A program made the position numbers and the translations under genes. Shown one piece after another: positions 1-7,618 of a stretch of DNA of 22,397 nucleotides (positions are counted from its first letter, which is position 1; every line of letters starts with the position of its first letter). The stretch is taken from contig SLGA01000229.1 in assembly GCA_007123985.1 (NCBI GenBank), forward strand, positions 1-22,397, read 5' to 3'. The notes under the pieces were generated by a model, which ran no database searches, was not told the origin of the DNA, and was given only the letters and a program-made list of their open reading frames with translations. The DNA comes from Balneolaceae bacterium. Lineage in GTDB: Bacteria > Bacteroidota > Rhodothermia > Balneolales > Balneolaceae.

Positions 1-647
1 ATCATTATTGGATAATTTCGTGAGTACTGAACATACCGGTTTGTTGGAAATTCATATCGTGCCAGCCGTGAAGGTATAAACGGATAGACATCTCTCACCA
101 TAGCCCTTAGGTCTGTAAAGGCGGAATCGAGCACAAGGCCACCTAAATTGTATTTAGTTCCGGCGTATGCTGCCACCGCTCCGCCAAGCGATCGACCATA
201 CATAACAATTTGATTTTCGGCATATCCTTTTTCGTTTTTCAGCCCCTCTACAACTGCTTCAATATCTCTGTATAATCCGCGCTCATTCGGGCGCCCATCA
301 CTTTGACCGTAACCGCGGTAATCATACATCAACACGGAGGCGCCTGCCTGCAGCAGGGTATTTGCAATCTCAATCCGATAGCTGATGTTTCCTGCATTAC
401 CATGTGAGAGCACCACCACAAACTCAGCTCCATCTTTCGGAAAGTACCATCCGTGAATTCGGACTCCATCAGCTGTTTCCACCCAAAAATCTTCGGCATC
501 AACTCCGGCTGATTGGGGAGTCTGAATAAGACCCGAAGTTGGCATAAAGAGCAGGTTGTTCTGAAACAGAAACATTAGCACAAGTATGAGCAGATATCCG
601 CCTGCAATTACCGTCAAAAATGAAATCATCGGTTTTAATTTTTTCAT
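1..647 (-). CDS. Alpha/beta hydrolase with N-terminal membrane anchor (Bem46/YqkD-like), 3' end outside window
   Basis: The reading frame stays open from the ATG at 645-647 to the left edge, giving about 214 residues without the C-terminus. Residues about 8-28 are a hydrophobic segment, so the protein is probably anchored in the inner membrane with the hydrolase domain outside. The domain shows an HGNAGN oxyanion-region motif (about residues 82-87), a YDYRGYG motif (about 108-114) and the nucleophile elbow GRSLGG with Ser about 153. These fit the Bem46/YqkD branch of serine hydrolases; the substrate cannot be told. The catalytic His, expected near the C-terminus, lies beyond the window. The gene follows thpR after only 6 bases, so it is likely the last visible member of an acylphosphatase-thpR-hydrolase operon. 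Family assignment is firm; precise activity is unknown. Confidence 0.85.
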   Translation of the reverse strand, partial: MKKLKPMISFLTVIAGGYLLILVLMFLFQNNLLFMPTSGLIQTPQSAGVDAEDFWVETADGVRIHGWYFPKDGAEFVVVLSHGNAGNISYRIEIANTLLQAGASVLMYDYRGYGQSDGRPNERGLYRDIEAVVEGLKNEKGYAENQIVMYGRSLGGAVAAYAGTKYNLGGLVLDSAFTDLRAMVRDVYPFIPSRLARYEFPTNRYVQYSRNYPIM

Positions 648-653
648 GATGGT

Positions 654-1208
654 TTATGGTTTTTGATCTGCTGATTTGCTTGCCGAAAATGTTTCAATGG
701 TTTCATGATGGCTTCCTTCCGGCAACAGTACACTTCTTTTCAGTATAAAACAGTTGGCCCGAAATGAACTTTGTACTCCCTTCTTTTCAATCAGCTCTTC
801 AATGTTTCGATCCCTGCCTCTTCCGTTTTTCCTTCTCGCTAGCGTGATATGGGGGATATAATCGGGGAAATCGGTACCTGAACCATACCTTTGTAATGTT
901 TCTGAAATGTTTGATTGAAGCTCCATTAATGCCCCGGTTTTATTGATACCGGCCCACAAAATTCGTGGATCATTTCGATTCGGAAAAACACCAAAACCGT
1001 CAACGGTCAACTCAAAGCTTTTGAAAGAAACACTCCTTAACAGATTGCTGATTTTCTTCCTTTCATCATCCGTGCATTCACCCAAAAACAGCAGGGTGAT
1101 GTGCAGCTGCCTTGCACTGGCCCTTTTCCAATCCCGAAGGTCGGCCACAAAATCATTCAGCTTTATTTTAAGGTCTTTAGGAATATCAATGGCAGTGAAT
1201 AGTCTCAT
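654..1208 (-). CDS. thpR: RNA 2',3'-cyclic phosphodiesterase (LigT/ThpR, 2H phosphoesterase)
   Basis: This 184-residue protein has the two HxTx motifs that define the 2H phosphoesterases: HIT at 36-38 and HIT at 120-122, in the normal spacing and in a protein of normal family length. Members open 2',3'-cyclic phosphate ends of RNA to 2'-phosphates, and some can join tRNA half-molecules in vitro; they are cytoplasmic. The N-terminus (MRLFTAIDIP) is the usual first beta strand of the family, which supports the start. The start codon overlaps the stop of the upstream acylphosphatase gene (ATGA at 1205-1208 read on the minus strand), indicating translational coupling. The alpha/beta hydrolase follows after 6 bases. 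The biological substrate of bacterial ThpR is not well established. Confidence 0.92.
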   Translation of the reverse strand: MRLFTAIDIPKDLKIKLNDFVADLRDWKRASARQLHITLLFLGECTDDERKKISNLLRSVSFKSFELTVDGFGVFPNRNDPRILWAGINKTGALMELQSNISETLQRYGSGTDFPDYIPHITLARRKNGRGRDRNIEELIEKKGVQSSFRANCFILKRSVLLPEGSHHETIETFSASKSADQKP

Positions 1209-1483
1209 CTCCGAACGGTAAATTCATGATAGTTTACCGACCTTTCCGTCAAATCGATCTCTTCAATTTCTTTCACTTTTGCTGCTATCGGTCCTTTTTT
1301 CAGACGGCCTGTCATCTCGCGTACCATTTTCTCCTCACCCTGCAGCAGAGTTTCTACAGTGCCGTCTTTCATATTTGCCACCCAGCCGGTTATTCCCAAA
1401 TCTTTCGCCTGCTGCACCGTAAAATAGCGAAATCCCACTCCCTGCACGCGGCCATGTATTTTTAGAAATTTACTAATTCTCAT
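1205..1483 (-). CDS. acyP: Acylphosphatase
   Basis: This 92-residue protein has the length and sequence of bacterial acylphosphatases. The signature GRVQGVGFR spans residues 11-19 and contains the phosphate-binding Arg19. The second signature (GWVANMKDGTVE, about 33-44) contains the catalytic Asn37. The enzyme hydrolyses the carboxyl-phosphate bond of acyl phosphates such as acetyl phosphate or 1,3-bisphosphoglycerate, in the cytoplasm. It is the first gene of the minus-strand operon; its stop overlaps the thpR start by four bases. It is transcribed divergently from the TonB receptor at 1607, so the 123-base gap 1484-1606 must hold both promoters. Confidence 0.95.
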   Translation of the reverse strand: MRISKFLKIHGRVQGVGFRYFTVQQAKDLGITGWVANMKDGTVETLLQGEEKMVREMTGRLKKGPIAAKVKEIEEIDLTERSVNYHEFTVRR

Positions 1484-1606
1484 ACTTTAGCTTACGTTTT
1501 GAATATCATTGCATTCAAATCCTGCAAAAACAATAATTATTGTATATTCACATTATACGATCTCTTCTCAAAAATCTAAAAGTGATATCCCCGCACAAAC
1601 AGTTTA

Positions 1607-4027
1607 ATGATAAACAAGATATTTCTTTTCATCCTGCTCTGCTTTTCAACCAGCCTGTTATTTGCACAAGAATACTCCGGAGATATCATCCTTTCAGGTA
1701 CAATTACTGAGCAAAAAAGTCAGCTTCCGCTTCAGGGGGCAACCGTTTACGTAGAAGAACTTGAGCGAGGCACCGCAGCAGATGAAGAAGGTTTTTACTC
1801 CATCGCCCTGCCGCCCGGCATTTACTCCATCCGGTTTCAGTTTCTCGGAATGAGAACCAAAACCGTACAGATCGAATTGTTTGCAAATTATCAGCTGAAT
1901 GTGGAGCTGACCGAATTTGAAATGGGCCTTGATGAAATTGTTGTGGAAGGGACCGGATTTTGGGACAACCTGCGCGGAGCCGTTACCGGTGTGGAGGTTG
2001 TTACCATTCGTGATCTGGACCAACTGCCGCAGCTCATGGGCGAGGCGGATGTCATTCAGTCACTTACAATGCTTCCCGGAGTACAGACTGTGGGCGAGGG
2101 AGCATCCGGTTTTAATGTACGCGGCGGACGCGAAGACCAGAATCTTGTGATGATGGCGGGTGCACCGTTGTTTAATCCCTCGCATGTGCTTGGTCTTTTT
2201 TCGGTCTTCAACCCCGATGCAACCGAAGGTTATGCGCTCTATAAAGGCCACATGCCCGAACGTTTTGGTGGACGATTATCATCCGTTCTCGATGTTTCCA
2301 TGAGAAATGGCTCCTTTGATAACTACTCGTTTGGCGGAGGCCTTGGGCTCTATTCTGCAAGGTTTATGGCAGAAGGGCCTGTCATCAGAAACAGAACATC
2401 CTTTCTTATTGCCGGTCGCGGAGCTTCATCCGGAGTCATCTTCAATCTTGCAGGTAAAAACAGGGATCTCATCAGGGCTTCATTCCCCTTTGAAATCTAT
2501 AACAGCCGGGCCAGATTTTATGATGGAAATGCCACCATAACACACAGAGTATCTAACAATCATAATGTTAATTTATCTCTTTACGGGAGCAGTGACCTGT
2601 TTCAATATTCCGATGAATTCGGCTACTCCTGGAATACCAGAATTGCAAACCTTACATGGAGCGGTACTTTTTCTGAAAATCTCTTTTCAACATTTTCGGC
2701 CGTAACCAACTCGTACCGGAGCAGTTGGTTTACACCCTCCGGACCTGATGCCTTTACACTTGAAACGGGAATACGGTATCTGAACCTCAAAGAAACCTTT
2801 ACCTACACCGGCTTCAACAGAAGTACGATTTTTGCGGGAGCCGAATGGATTCGATATTCCGGGGATGAAGAAACCATAAATCCCTACAACGAAGTGTCCG
2901 TCATAGATTTTAGAACCACTCAAAAAGATACCGGAAGGGAAATTGCGCTGTTTGCAGGCAATGAAATAGAACTCTCAGACAGAATACTTGTACAGGCGGG
3001 ATTGAGATATTCATTGTACCATCAACTTGGCCCGGGAAATGAGTTCTCTTACCATGAGGGGCAACCAAGATCTGTTTCTGCAATCACAGATACAATGCAA
3101 TATTCTGCCGGAGAAAGAATGGTAAATTACAGCGGATTTGAACCCCGGATTTCATCCAGGTTTACGGTTACGGAATCGAGTTCGGTAAAACTCAGCTACA
3201 ACCGCACACGTCAATATCTTCATCAAATTTCCAATAGTGCATCACCTACACCGGCTGATATCTGGCAGATGAGCACCCGGTACCTGCCACCTCAAAAAGC
3301 ACACAACTACTCGGTAGGATACTATCAAAATTTTGGAGACGGTAACCTCGAAACCTCCATAGAGTTTTATTACAGAAACATCGATGATCTTGTTGAATAT
3401 ATTGATTTTGCAGACCTTTTTCTGAACAGTCACATCGAAACTGAACTTATCTCAGGGCAGGGACGAAGTTACGGCGGTGAATTGTCAGTTCGTGCAACCG
3501 GCGGCAGATGGACGGGATGGTTGTCTTACTCCTACAGCAGGTCGTTCGTGCAGGCAGAGAGCGAGTTCTTAGGCCGGCAAATCAACAATGGTGATTGGTA
3601 CCCTGCCAATCATGATCAACCTCACCATCTTAATTTAATTGGTGTTCGAAACCTCGGTGAAAACAGTGCTTTTTCATTCAATTTCACATGGAACACCGGC
3701 CGGCCGTTTACTGCGATCAGCTCAAACTACCTCGATGGTAACACTACGGTGCCCGTTTTTTCAAACAGAAATGAACTGCGCATTCCGGACTACATTCGAC
3801 TTGATATCTCCTTCAAAATTGCCGATAACATCTGGAAGAACAGAACCGTAAGCCCGGACAGGCGCATTTCTGACAGCGCGAATTTCACACTTTATAATGT
3901 ACTTGGGCGAAAGAATGCATTCTCTGTTTTTTACCAAAGAAGACCTTCGGCCTCAGTTCCGTCTTCCTACAAACTTTCTGTACTGGGTGCGGTAATTCCA
4001 TCTTTCACCTACAACTTCAATTTTTAG
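1607..4027 (+). CDS. TonB-dependent outer membrane receptor with carboxypeptidase-regulatory-like N-terminal domain
   Basis: This 806-residue protein begins with a signal peptide (residues 1-20, ending in LLFA before Gln21). A carboxypeptidase-D regulatory-like beta-sandwich follows (about 26-103), then a DEIVVEG stretch (109-115) in the TonB-box position, a plug domain (about 125-231, including GFNVRGGREDQNLVM) and a long beta-barrel. The C-terminus ends in alternating aromatics with a final Phe, as expected for an outer membrane barrel. It would import a ligand across the outer membrane using TonB energy. It lacks an STN signalling domain, so it should not drive an anti-sigma factor. The DUF4249 lipoprotein starts 8 bases after its stop, an arrangement recurrent in Bacteroidota. 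The ligand cannot be inferred. Confidence 0.92.
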   Translation: MINKIFLFILLCFSTSLLFAQEYSGDIILSGTITEQKSQLPLQGATVYVEELERGTAADEEGFYSIALPPGIYSIRFQFLGMRTKTVQIELFANYQLNVELTEFEMGLDEIVVEGTGFWDNLRGAVTGVEVVTIRDLDQLPQLMGEADVIQSLTMLPGVQTVGEGASGFNVRGGREDQNLVMMAGAPLFNPSHVLGLFSVFNPDATEGYALYKGHMPERFGGRLSSVLDVSMRNGSFDNYSFGGGLGLYSARFMAEGPVIRNRTSFLIAGRGASSGVIFNLAGKNRDLIRASFPFEIYNSRARFYDGNATITHRVSNNHNVNLSLYGSSDLFQYSDEFGYSWNTRIANLTWSGTFSENLFSTFSAVTNSYRSSWFTPSGPDAFTLETGIRYLNLKETFTYTGFNRSTIFAGAEWIRYSGDEETINPYNEVSVIDFRTTQKDTGREIALFAGNEIELSDRILVQAGLRYSLYHQLGPGNEFSYHEGQPRSVSAITDTMQYSAGERMVNYSGFEPRISSRFTVTESSSVKLSYNRTRQYLHQISNSASPTPADIWQMSTRYLPPQKAHNYSVGYYQNFGDGNLETSIEFYYRNIDDLVEYIDFADLFLNSHIETELISGQGRSYGGELSVRATGGRWTGWLSYSYSRSFVQAESEFLGRQINNGDWYPANHDQPHHLNLIGVRNLGENSAFSFNFTWNTGRPFTAISSNYLDGNTTVPVFSNRNELRIPDYIRLDISFKIADNIWKNRTVSPDRRISDSANFTLYNVLGRKNAFSVFYQRRPSASVPSSYKLSVLGAVIPSFTYNFNF

Positions 4028-4035
4028 AATCCGGT

Positions 4036-5076
4036 ATGCACTTCAGGATAATTTTCATAGCTGCATCATTTTTTGTTTTCACCGGATGTATTCACGAGAT
4101 AGAGTTTGAGCCAGAACGCACAGAGGGTCAAATTATAGTAAACGGAAGTATTTATGACAAACCAGGACCCTATCAGCTTCAGCTGGGGATCACTACACTT
4201 GAATCAACCATTCCACAGCCGGTAACCGGGGCCAGTATCACCCTTTACTCGGGCGATGGAACCTCAGAAGAATACATAGAACTTGGGGAAGGTTTGTATG
4301 AACTGCCCGGAGATATTATCACCGGGAAACGTGGCGAAACCTATTATATAGAAATTCTGCTTTCCGGCGGCGAGACCTATCAATCGATACCTGAAACCAT
4401 CCCAACAGTGCACAGCCGCGATTCTGTACTCCTTGAAGCGGAAATTATTGAAGAGCCAAGTGCTACAGGCAGCATCAGGAGTGTACCAATGGTTTCGGTA
4501 TATGTAAATACTGAAATTCCCAATACAACCGAGCCCCTCTTTCTTCATTGGAGTGTGTACAGCCGCTACTCCTACATTGAACGGACTCCATCCAGCCCTT
4601 TGGCTCCTCCTCCAAGTGTTTGTTATGTATCCACAATACCTGATCCACAATCTATATTAACGTTTTCAACAGTGGATCCTGGAAATCAGGTTATTGAAAA
4701 GCAGCTTATAGCACAAAAAAATATCGTTCAGCATGAATTTTTCATAAGGCACTATTTCAATGTTATATCCCGATCTATAACCGAACGAAGATTTAACTAT
4801 TGGCAGCAGGTTGATGAAATGATAAACCAAACCGGCACCATATTTGATTCGCCACCGGCTACTCCCATCGGCAACTTATTCAACCTGCAAAATGATCGGG
4901 AACAGGTATTGGGATATTTTGAAGCAGCAACCATCGACACATCACGAGCATTTATAACCCGAACCGATCTGCCCTTATTTATTTCTAATCCATGCTCAGG
5001 CTTCGACATGCACTTCGCGTGCGATAATTGTTTGCTGCTTGAAAACAGTACACTTGAACGTCCGTTTTATTTTTGA
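4036..5076 (+). CDS. DUF4249 family outer membrane lipoprotein, partner of the upstream TonB receptor
   Basis: This 346-residue protein has a short lipoprotein signal peptide with the probable acylated cysteine at residue 18 (FTGC, a slightly atypical lipobox), followed by acidic residues (EIEFEPE). The N-terminal body (IIVNGSIYDKPGPYQLQL) resembles the Ig-like start of DUF4249 proteins. The C-terminus has the cysteine-rich ending of that family (Cys before GFDMHFACDNC, then LLLENSTLERPFYF). DUF4249 proteins are almost always coded next to a TonB receptor and are presumed surface-exposed partners in ligand capture; no member has a proven ligand that can be read from sequence. It lies 8 bases after the receptor and closes this two-gene unit, since a 70-base gap precedes oxyR. 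Confidence 0.85.
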   Translation: MHFRIIFIAASFFVFTGCIHEIEFEPERTEGQIIVNGSIYDKPGPYQLQLGITTLESTIPQPVTGASITLYSGDGTSEEYIELGEGLYELPGDIITGKRGETYYIEILLSGGETYQSIPETIPTVHSRDSVLLEAEIIEEPSATGSIRSVPMVSVYVNTEIPNTTEPLFLHWSVYSRYSYIERTPSSPLAPPPSVCYVSTIPDPQSILTFSTVDPGNQVIEKQLIAQKNIVQHEFFIRHYFNVISRSITERRFNYWQQVDEMINQTGTIFDSPPATPIGNLFNLQNDREQVLGYFEAATIDTSRAFITRTDLPLFISNPCSGFDMHFACDNCLLLENSTLERPFYF

Positions 5077-5125
5077 TCACGAATGATTCGTTGTTTTCTT
5101 AAATTCCTCCCTTGTAAACTACATA

Positions 5126-5138
5126 TTTGTTAAACAAA
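5126..5138 (+). promoter_or_regulatory. Palindrome with LysR-type T-N11-A geometry in front of oxyR
   Basis: TTTGTT and AACAAA form a perfect 6-base inverted repeat around one A. The outer T and A are separated by 11 bases, the classic LysR-family recognition geometry. It ends 8 bases before the oxyR start, so bound protein would cover the translation start region, as expected for autorepression. LysR-type regulators commonly repress their own gene; binding here is an inference. A/T richness makes chance occurrence possible. Confidence 0.35.
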
Positions 5139-5146
5139 ATGACTCA

Positions 5147-6079
5147 ATGACCCTTACACAACTCTCTTACATCGTGGCGGTGGATAAATACAGGCATTTT
5201 GCCACTGCGGCAGAAAAAAGTTATGTAACCCAACCAACACTGAGTATGCAGATCCACAAGCTGGAAGATGAACTCGAGGTTACCATATTCGACCGCACAA
5301 AAACACCGGTTATTCCCACACCAATTGGTGAGAAAATCATTTCACAAGCGCAAATCATACTCAAAGAGTCTCGTCAGCTTACTGATATAGCGAACTTCAA
5401 AGAAGATGAGCTTCGAGGCACTTTTAAAGTGGGTATTATCCCAACTATTGCACCCTATCTTGTACCGATTTTTTTACGATCCTTTCTTGAAACACACCCT
5501 GATATAGATCTGGTTATCGAGGAAGTCCTGACAGGTGAACTGCTCGAACAGCTCTCAGAAGACAAACTGGATGCGGGCATCATTGCCACCCCTGTTGAGC
5601 AGAGTTTTATTTATACAGAAGATCTTTTTGTTGAACCATTTGTGGGATATCTATCGATGAATCATGCTCTGATCGAGAAAAAGATGCTAACCGTAGAAGA
5701 TCTTGACAGAACCAATATATGGCTATTGAGTGAAGGGCACTGTTTTCGCGATCAAACAGTGAAATTGTGCAAAGAGATTGACAAGAAAAACCGTGCATCC
5801 ATCGAGTTCAAAAGCGGAAATCTGGAAACACTGAAAAAGCTGGTTGAACAGAATTTCGGCATGACACTTCTCCCCTGGCTTGCAATACAAGAGTTTGATG
5901 GTAAATGTGAGAACGCCATCATTAAAGAGTTTGAAAATCCTGTTCCTTCGCGCAAAGTTCGTCTTGTCTATGGGCGAAAACATCTCAAGCCTACCGTTAT
6001 TCAGGCATTTAAACAATCCATTTTAACTTCACTGCCCGATCTGCTTAAAACAGACGAGAAACGTGTTTTAATTGAGTGA
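5147..6079 (+). CDS. oxyR: LysR-family peroxide-sensing transcription regulator OxyR
   Basis: This 310-residue protein has an N-terminal winged helix-turn-helix (about 1-60, with the TAAEKSYVTQPTLSMQIHKL recognition region) and a LysR substrate-binding domain (about 91-300). The motif EGHCFRDQTVKLC places Cys199 and Cys208 at the same numbers as the redox pair of Escherichia coli OxyR, which forms a disulfide on peroxide exposure. This makes a redox sensor much more likely than a metabolite-binding LysR protein. OxyR normally activates catalase, alkyl hydroperoxide reductase and iron-storage genes; none lies next to it here. The downstream genes run the same way after 94 bases and include a DNA ligase and exonuclease. 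A palindrome at 5126-5138 suggests autoregulation. A three-codon ORF at 5139-5150 overlaps the start. Confidence 0.9.
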   Translation: MTLTQLSYIVAVDKYRHFATAAEKSYVTQPTLSMQIHKLEDELEVTIFDRTKTPVIPTPIGEKIISQAQIILKESRQLTDIANFKEDELRGTFKVGIIPTIAPYLVPIFLRSFLETHPDIDLVIEEVLTGELLEQLSEDKLDAGIIATPVEQSFIYTEDLFVEPFVGYLSMNHALIEKKMLTVEDLDRTNIWLLSEGHCFRDQTVKLCKEIDKKNRASIEFKSGNLETLKKLVEQNFGMTLLPWLAIQEFDGKCENAIIKEFENPVPSRKVRLVYGRKHLKPTVIQAFKQSILTSLPDLLKTDEKRVLIE

Positions 6080-6173
6080 TGATATCTTCAACGTTATCAG
6101 CCCGAATTGTTTTTCAGCGTTGAAATATTCCGCTCTAAACTATCAAAGTTAAAAACCCACCCGAACGTTTTAT

Positions 6174-6611
6174 ATGGAAAATTTCTCCGCCCAATGGTTT
6201 ACTGCCTATTACATTTCGCTCGGTGCGCTGCTTCTGAGTTATGGTATTTATCTGCTTGTGAAAACCACTGCCATAGAGGAGTATCTTAAAACCGTAGCCA
6301 CTCAATCCAAACCACCGGGTATCTGGAGAACAGTGTTAAAGTACCTGCTACTGTTCACCATTCCGGGTCTCATCCTTTCCTTCTTTCCGTTTTCGTGGGT
6401 TGAGCTGCTTTTTTCGGCCTGGAGTTTGTTCATCATTTTTATGGCAGGCCAACTGCTGGTACTCTGGCCTCACACATCTAAAGCCATTTTGGAAGGCGGT
6501 GAACAGGTGCGAAAAAAAATACGTTATGTTGCTGCAAACATGATAACAATCGGGCTGATACTCTTTATGCTCACGTATTTACTTTTGGAGCGTACTCAGA
6601 TCGGTTCGTAA
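6174..6611 (+). CDS. Small four-helix membrane protein of unknown function
   Basis: I do not recognise this 145-residue protein. It has four predicted hydrophobic segments, about residues 10-29, 53-71, 75-98 and 118-137, so it should be an integral inner membrane protein with short loops. The loop between helices 1 and 2 (30-52) and the one between helices 3 and 4 (99-117, rich in Lys and Arg) are hydrophilic and probably cytoplasmic. No catalytic motif is visible. It begins 94 bases after oxyR and ends 19 bases before the exonuclease gene, all in the same direction, so it is likely co-transcribed with the exonuclease-ligase pair. Coding status is supported by its uninterrupted length, the clean membrane-protein pattern and its fit between neighbours. 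Confidence 0.75.
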   Translation: MENFSAQWFTAYYISLGALLLSYGIYLLVKTTAIEEYLKTVATQSKPPGIWRTVLKYLLLFTIPGLILSFFPFSWVELLFSAWSLFIIFMAGQLLVLWPHTSKAILEGGEQVRKKIRYVAANMITIGLILFMLTYLLLERTQIGS

Positions 6612-6630
6612 ATCCATCAACCTGGCTCTC

Positions 6631-7614
6631 ATGAGATTCCAAAAAACAGGATATCACGGACTCTATTTCCCGGAGCTTGGGATCAGTTTGGATGGATATC
6701 ATCCAAAAGCGAAGTACACGTTTGTGAGCCATGCACATGCTGATCATATGCCCCGAAACAGATCAACCCGAGCTTACGCAACAGAGCCCACCCTGAAATT
6801 CATGAAGCTGCGCGGTTTTGGGGGTAGTGCATATTCAATGGCATTCGGGGAAACACTGAATACAGACCACTGTTCGATTACTCTTTATCCCGCCGGGCAT
6901 ATCCTGGGTTCTGCAATGATATTTATAGAATCCGATACCGGTTCACTGCTCTATACAGGAGATTATCGAACACCGGCCTCTCCCGCAACAGAGGGTTTTG
7001 AAGCTCCCGGCCATGCAGATATTCTTATCACAGAAGCAACCTTTGCCCTGCCTATTTACAAATGGAAGCCGCACGATGAACTTGCATCTGAGATCCGTTT
7101 ATTTGCAAAAGAGTCGCTTACAACAGGCCATACACCTATTTTTTTGGCCTATAATCTTGGCAAGGCCCAAGAGATTATGCATTTGCTGGCGCCAATTAAC
7201 CACCCTGTTATGATTCACGGTGCAGGCTATAAACTCTGTTCAGTTTATGATGATTTCGGGATCGATTTGGGAAATTACTCTGCTTACAACAGGGAAGACT
7301 GTGAGGGAAAGATACTGATAGCTCCGGCATCAGCTCTCTCAAACGGGTTTGCTTCCAATGTACGTAAAACACGAATAGCCTACTGTTCCGGCTGGGCTGC
7401 CAATGAATCACGGCGAACACAGCTCACTGCAGATAAACTGATACCCATCTCAGATCACCTTGATTTTTTTGAGTTGATAACATTCTGCAAAAAGTTGAAC
7501 CCAAAAAAGGTGTACATCACCCACACCCCAAATCCGGCTGTTGTACAACACTATCTGGAGCAGGAAAAGATCGATAGTGCTTATCTCGAAATGGAAGCTG
7601 AACAGGAGGATTAG
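6631..7614 (+). CDS. Ligase-associated DNA exonuclease, metallo-beta-lactamase/beta-CASP type
   Basis: This 327-residue protein has the metallo-beta-lactamase metal motif SHAHADH (33-39, ligands His34, His36, Asp38, His39), then PAGHILGSAM (His90), YTGDYR (Asp111) and TEATFA (Glu135, the usual beta-CASP motif A). Late motifs are SDHLDF (274-279) and ITH (296-298). It matches the family annotated as ligase-associated DNA exonuclease, relatives of mRNA 3'-end factors and SNM1/Artemis nucleases. The ATP-dependent ligase starts 4 bases after its stop, which is the defining neighbour. The expected role is trimming of DNA ends before sealing, in the cytoplasm. Metal residues appear intact, so an active nuclease is likely. 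An RNA substrate is the main alternative. Confidence 0.9.
   Translation: MRFQKTGYHGLYFPELGISLDGYHPKAKYTFVSHAHADHMPRNRSTRAYATEPTLKFMKLRGFGGSAYSMAFGETLNTDHCSITLYPAGHILGSAMIFIESDTGSLLYTGDYRTPASPATEGFEAPGHADILITEATFALPIYKWKPHDELASEIRLFAKESLTTGHTPIFLAYNLGKAQEIMHLLAPINHPVMIHGAGYKLCSVYDDFGIDLGNYSAYNREDCEGKILIAPASALSNGFASNVRKTRIAYCSGWAANESRRTQLTADKLIPISDHLDFFELITFCKKLNPKKVYITHTPNPAVVQHYLEQEKIDSAYLEMEAEQED
7604..7610 (+). promoter_or_regulatory. Shine-Dalgarno sequence that fixes the DNA ligase start
   Basis: AGGAGGA lies 8 bases before the ATG at 7619. It is one of very few good Shine-Dalgarno matches in this window, where most genes have A/T-rich leaders. It sits inside the last codons of the exonuclease gene and argues that translation of the ligase begins at 7619 rather than at an upstream in-frame ATG at 7541, which would overlap the exonuclease by 74 bases. 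Confidence 0.75.
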
Positions 7615-7618
7615 CTCT

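Noticed and set aside
6082..6128. Imperfect inverted repeat after oxyR (ATAT-C-TTCAACG with CGTTGAAATAT, 24-base loop)
   Set aside because: The loop is long, the stem has a bulge and is mostly A/T, and no T run follows, so it is neither a convincing terminator nor a clear operator.
7541..7618. Longer N-terminus for the DNA ligase starting at 7541
   Set aside because: It would overlap the exonuclease by 74 bases, adds 26 basic residues not typical of the family, and ignores the strong Shine-Dalgarno at 7604-7610.
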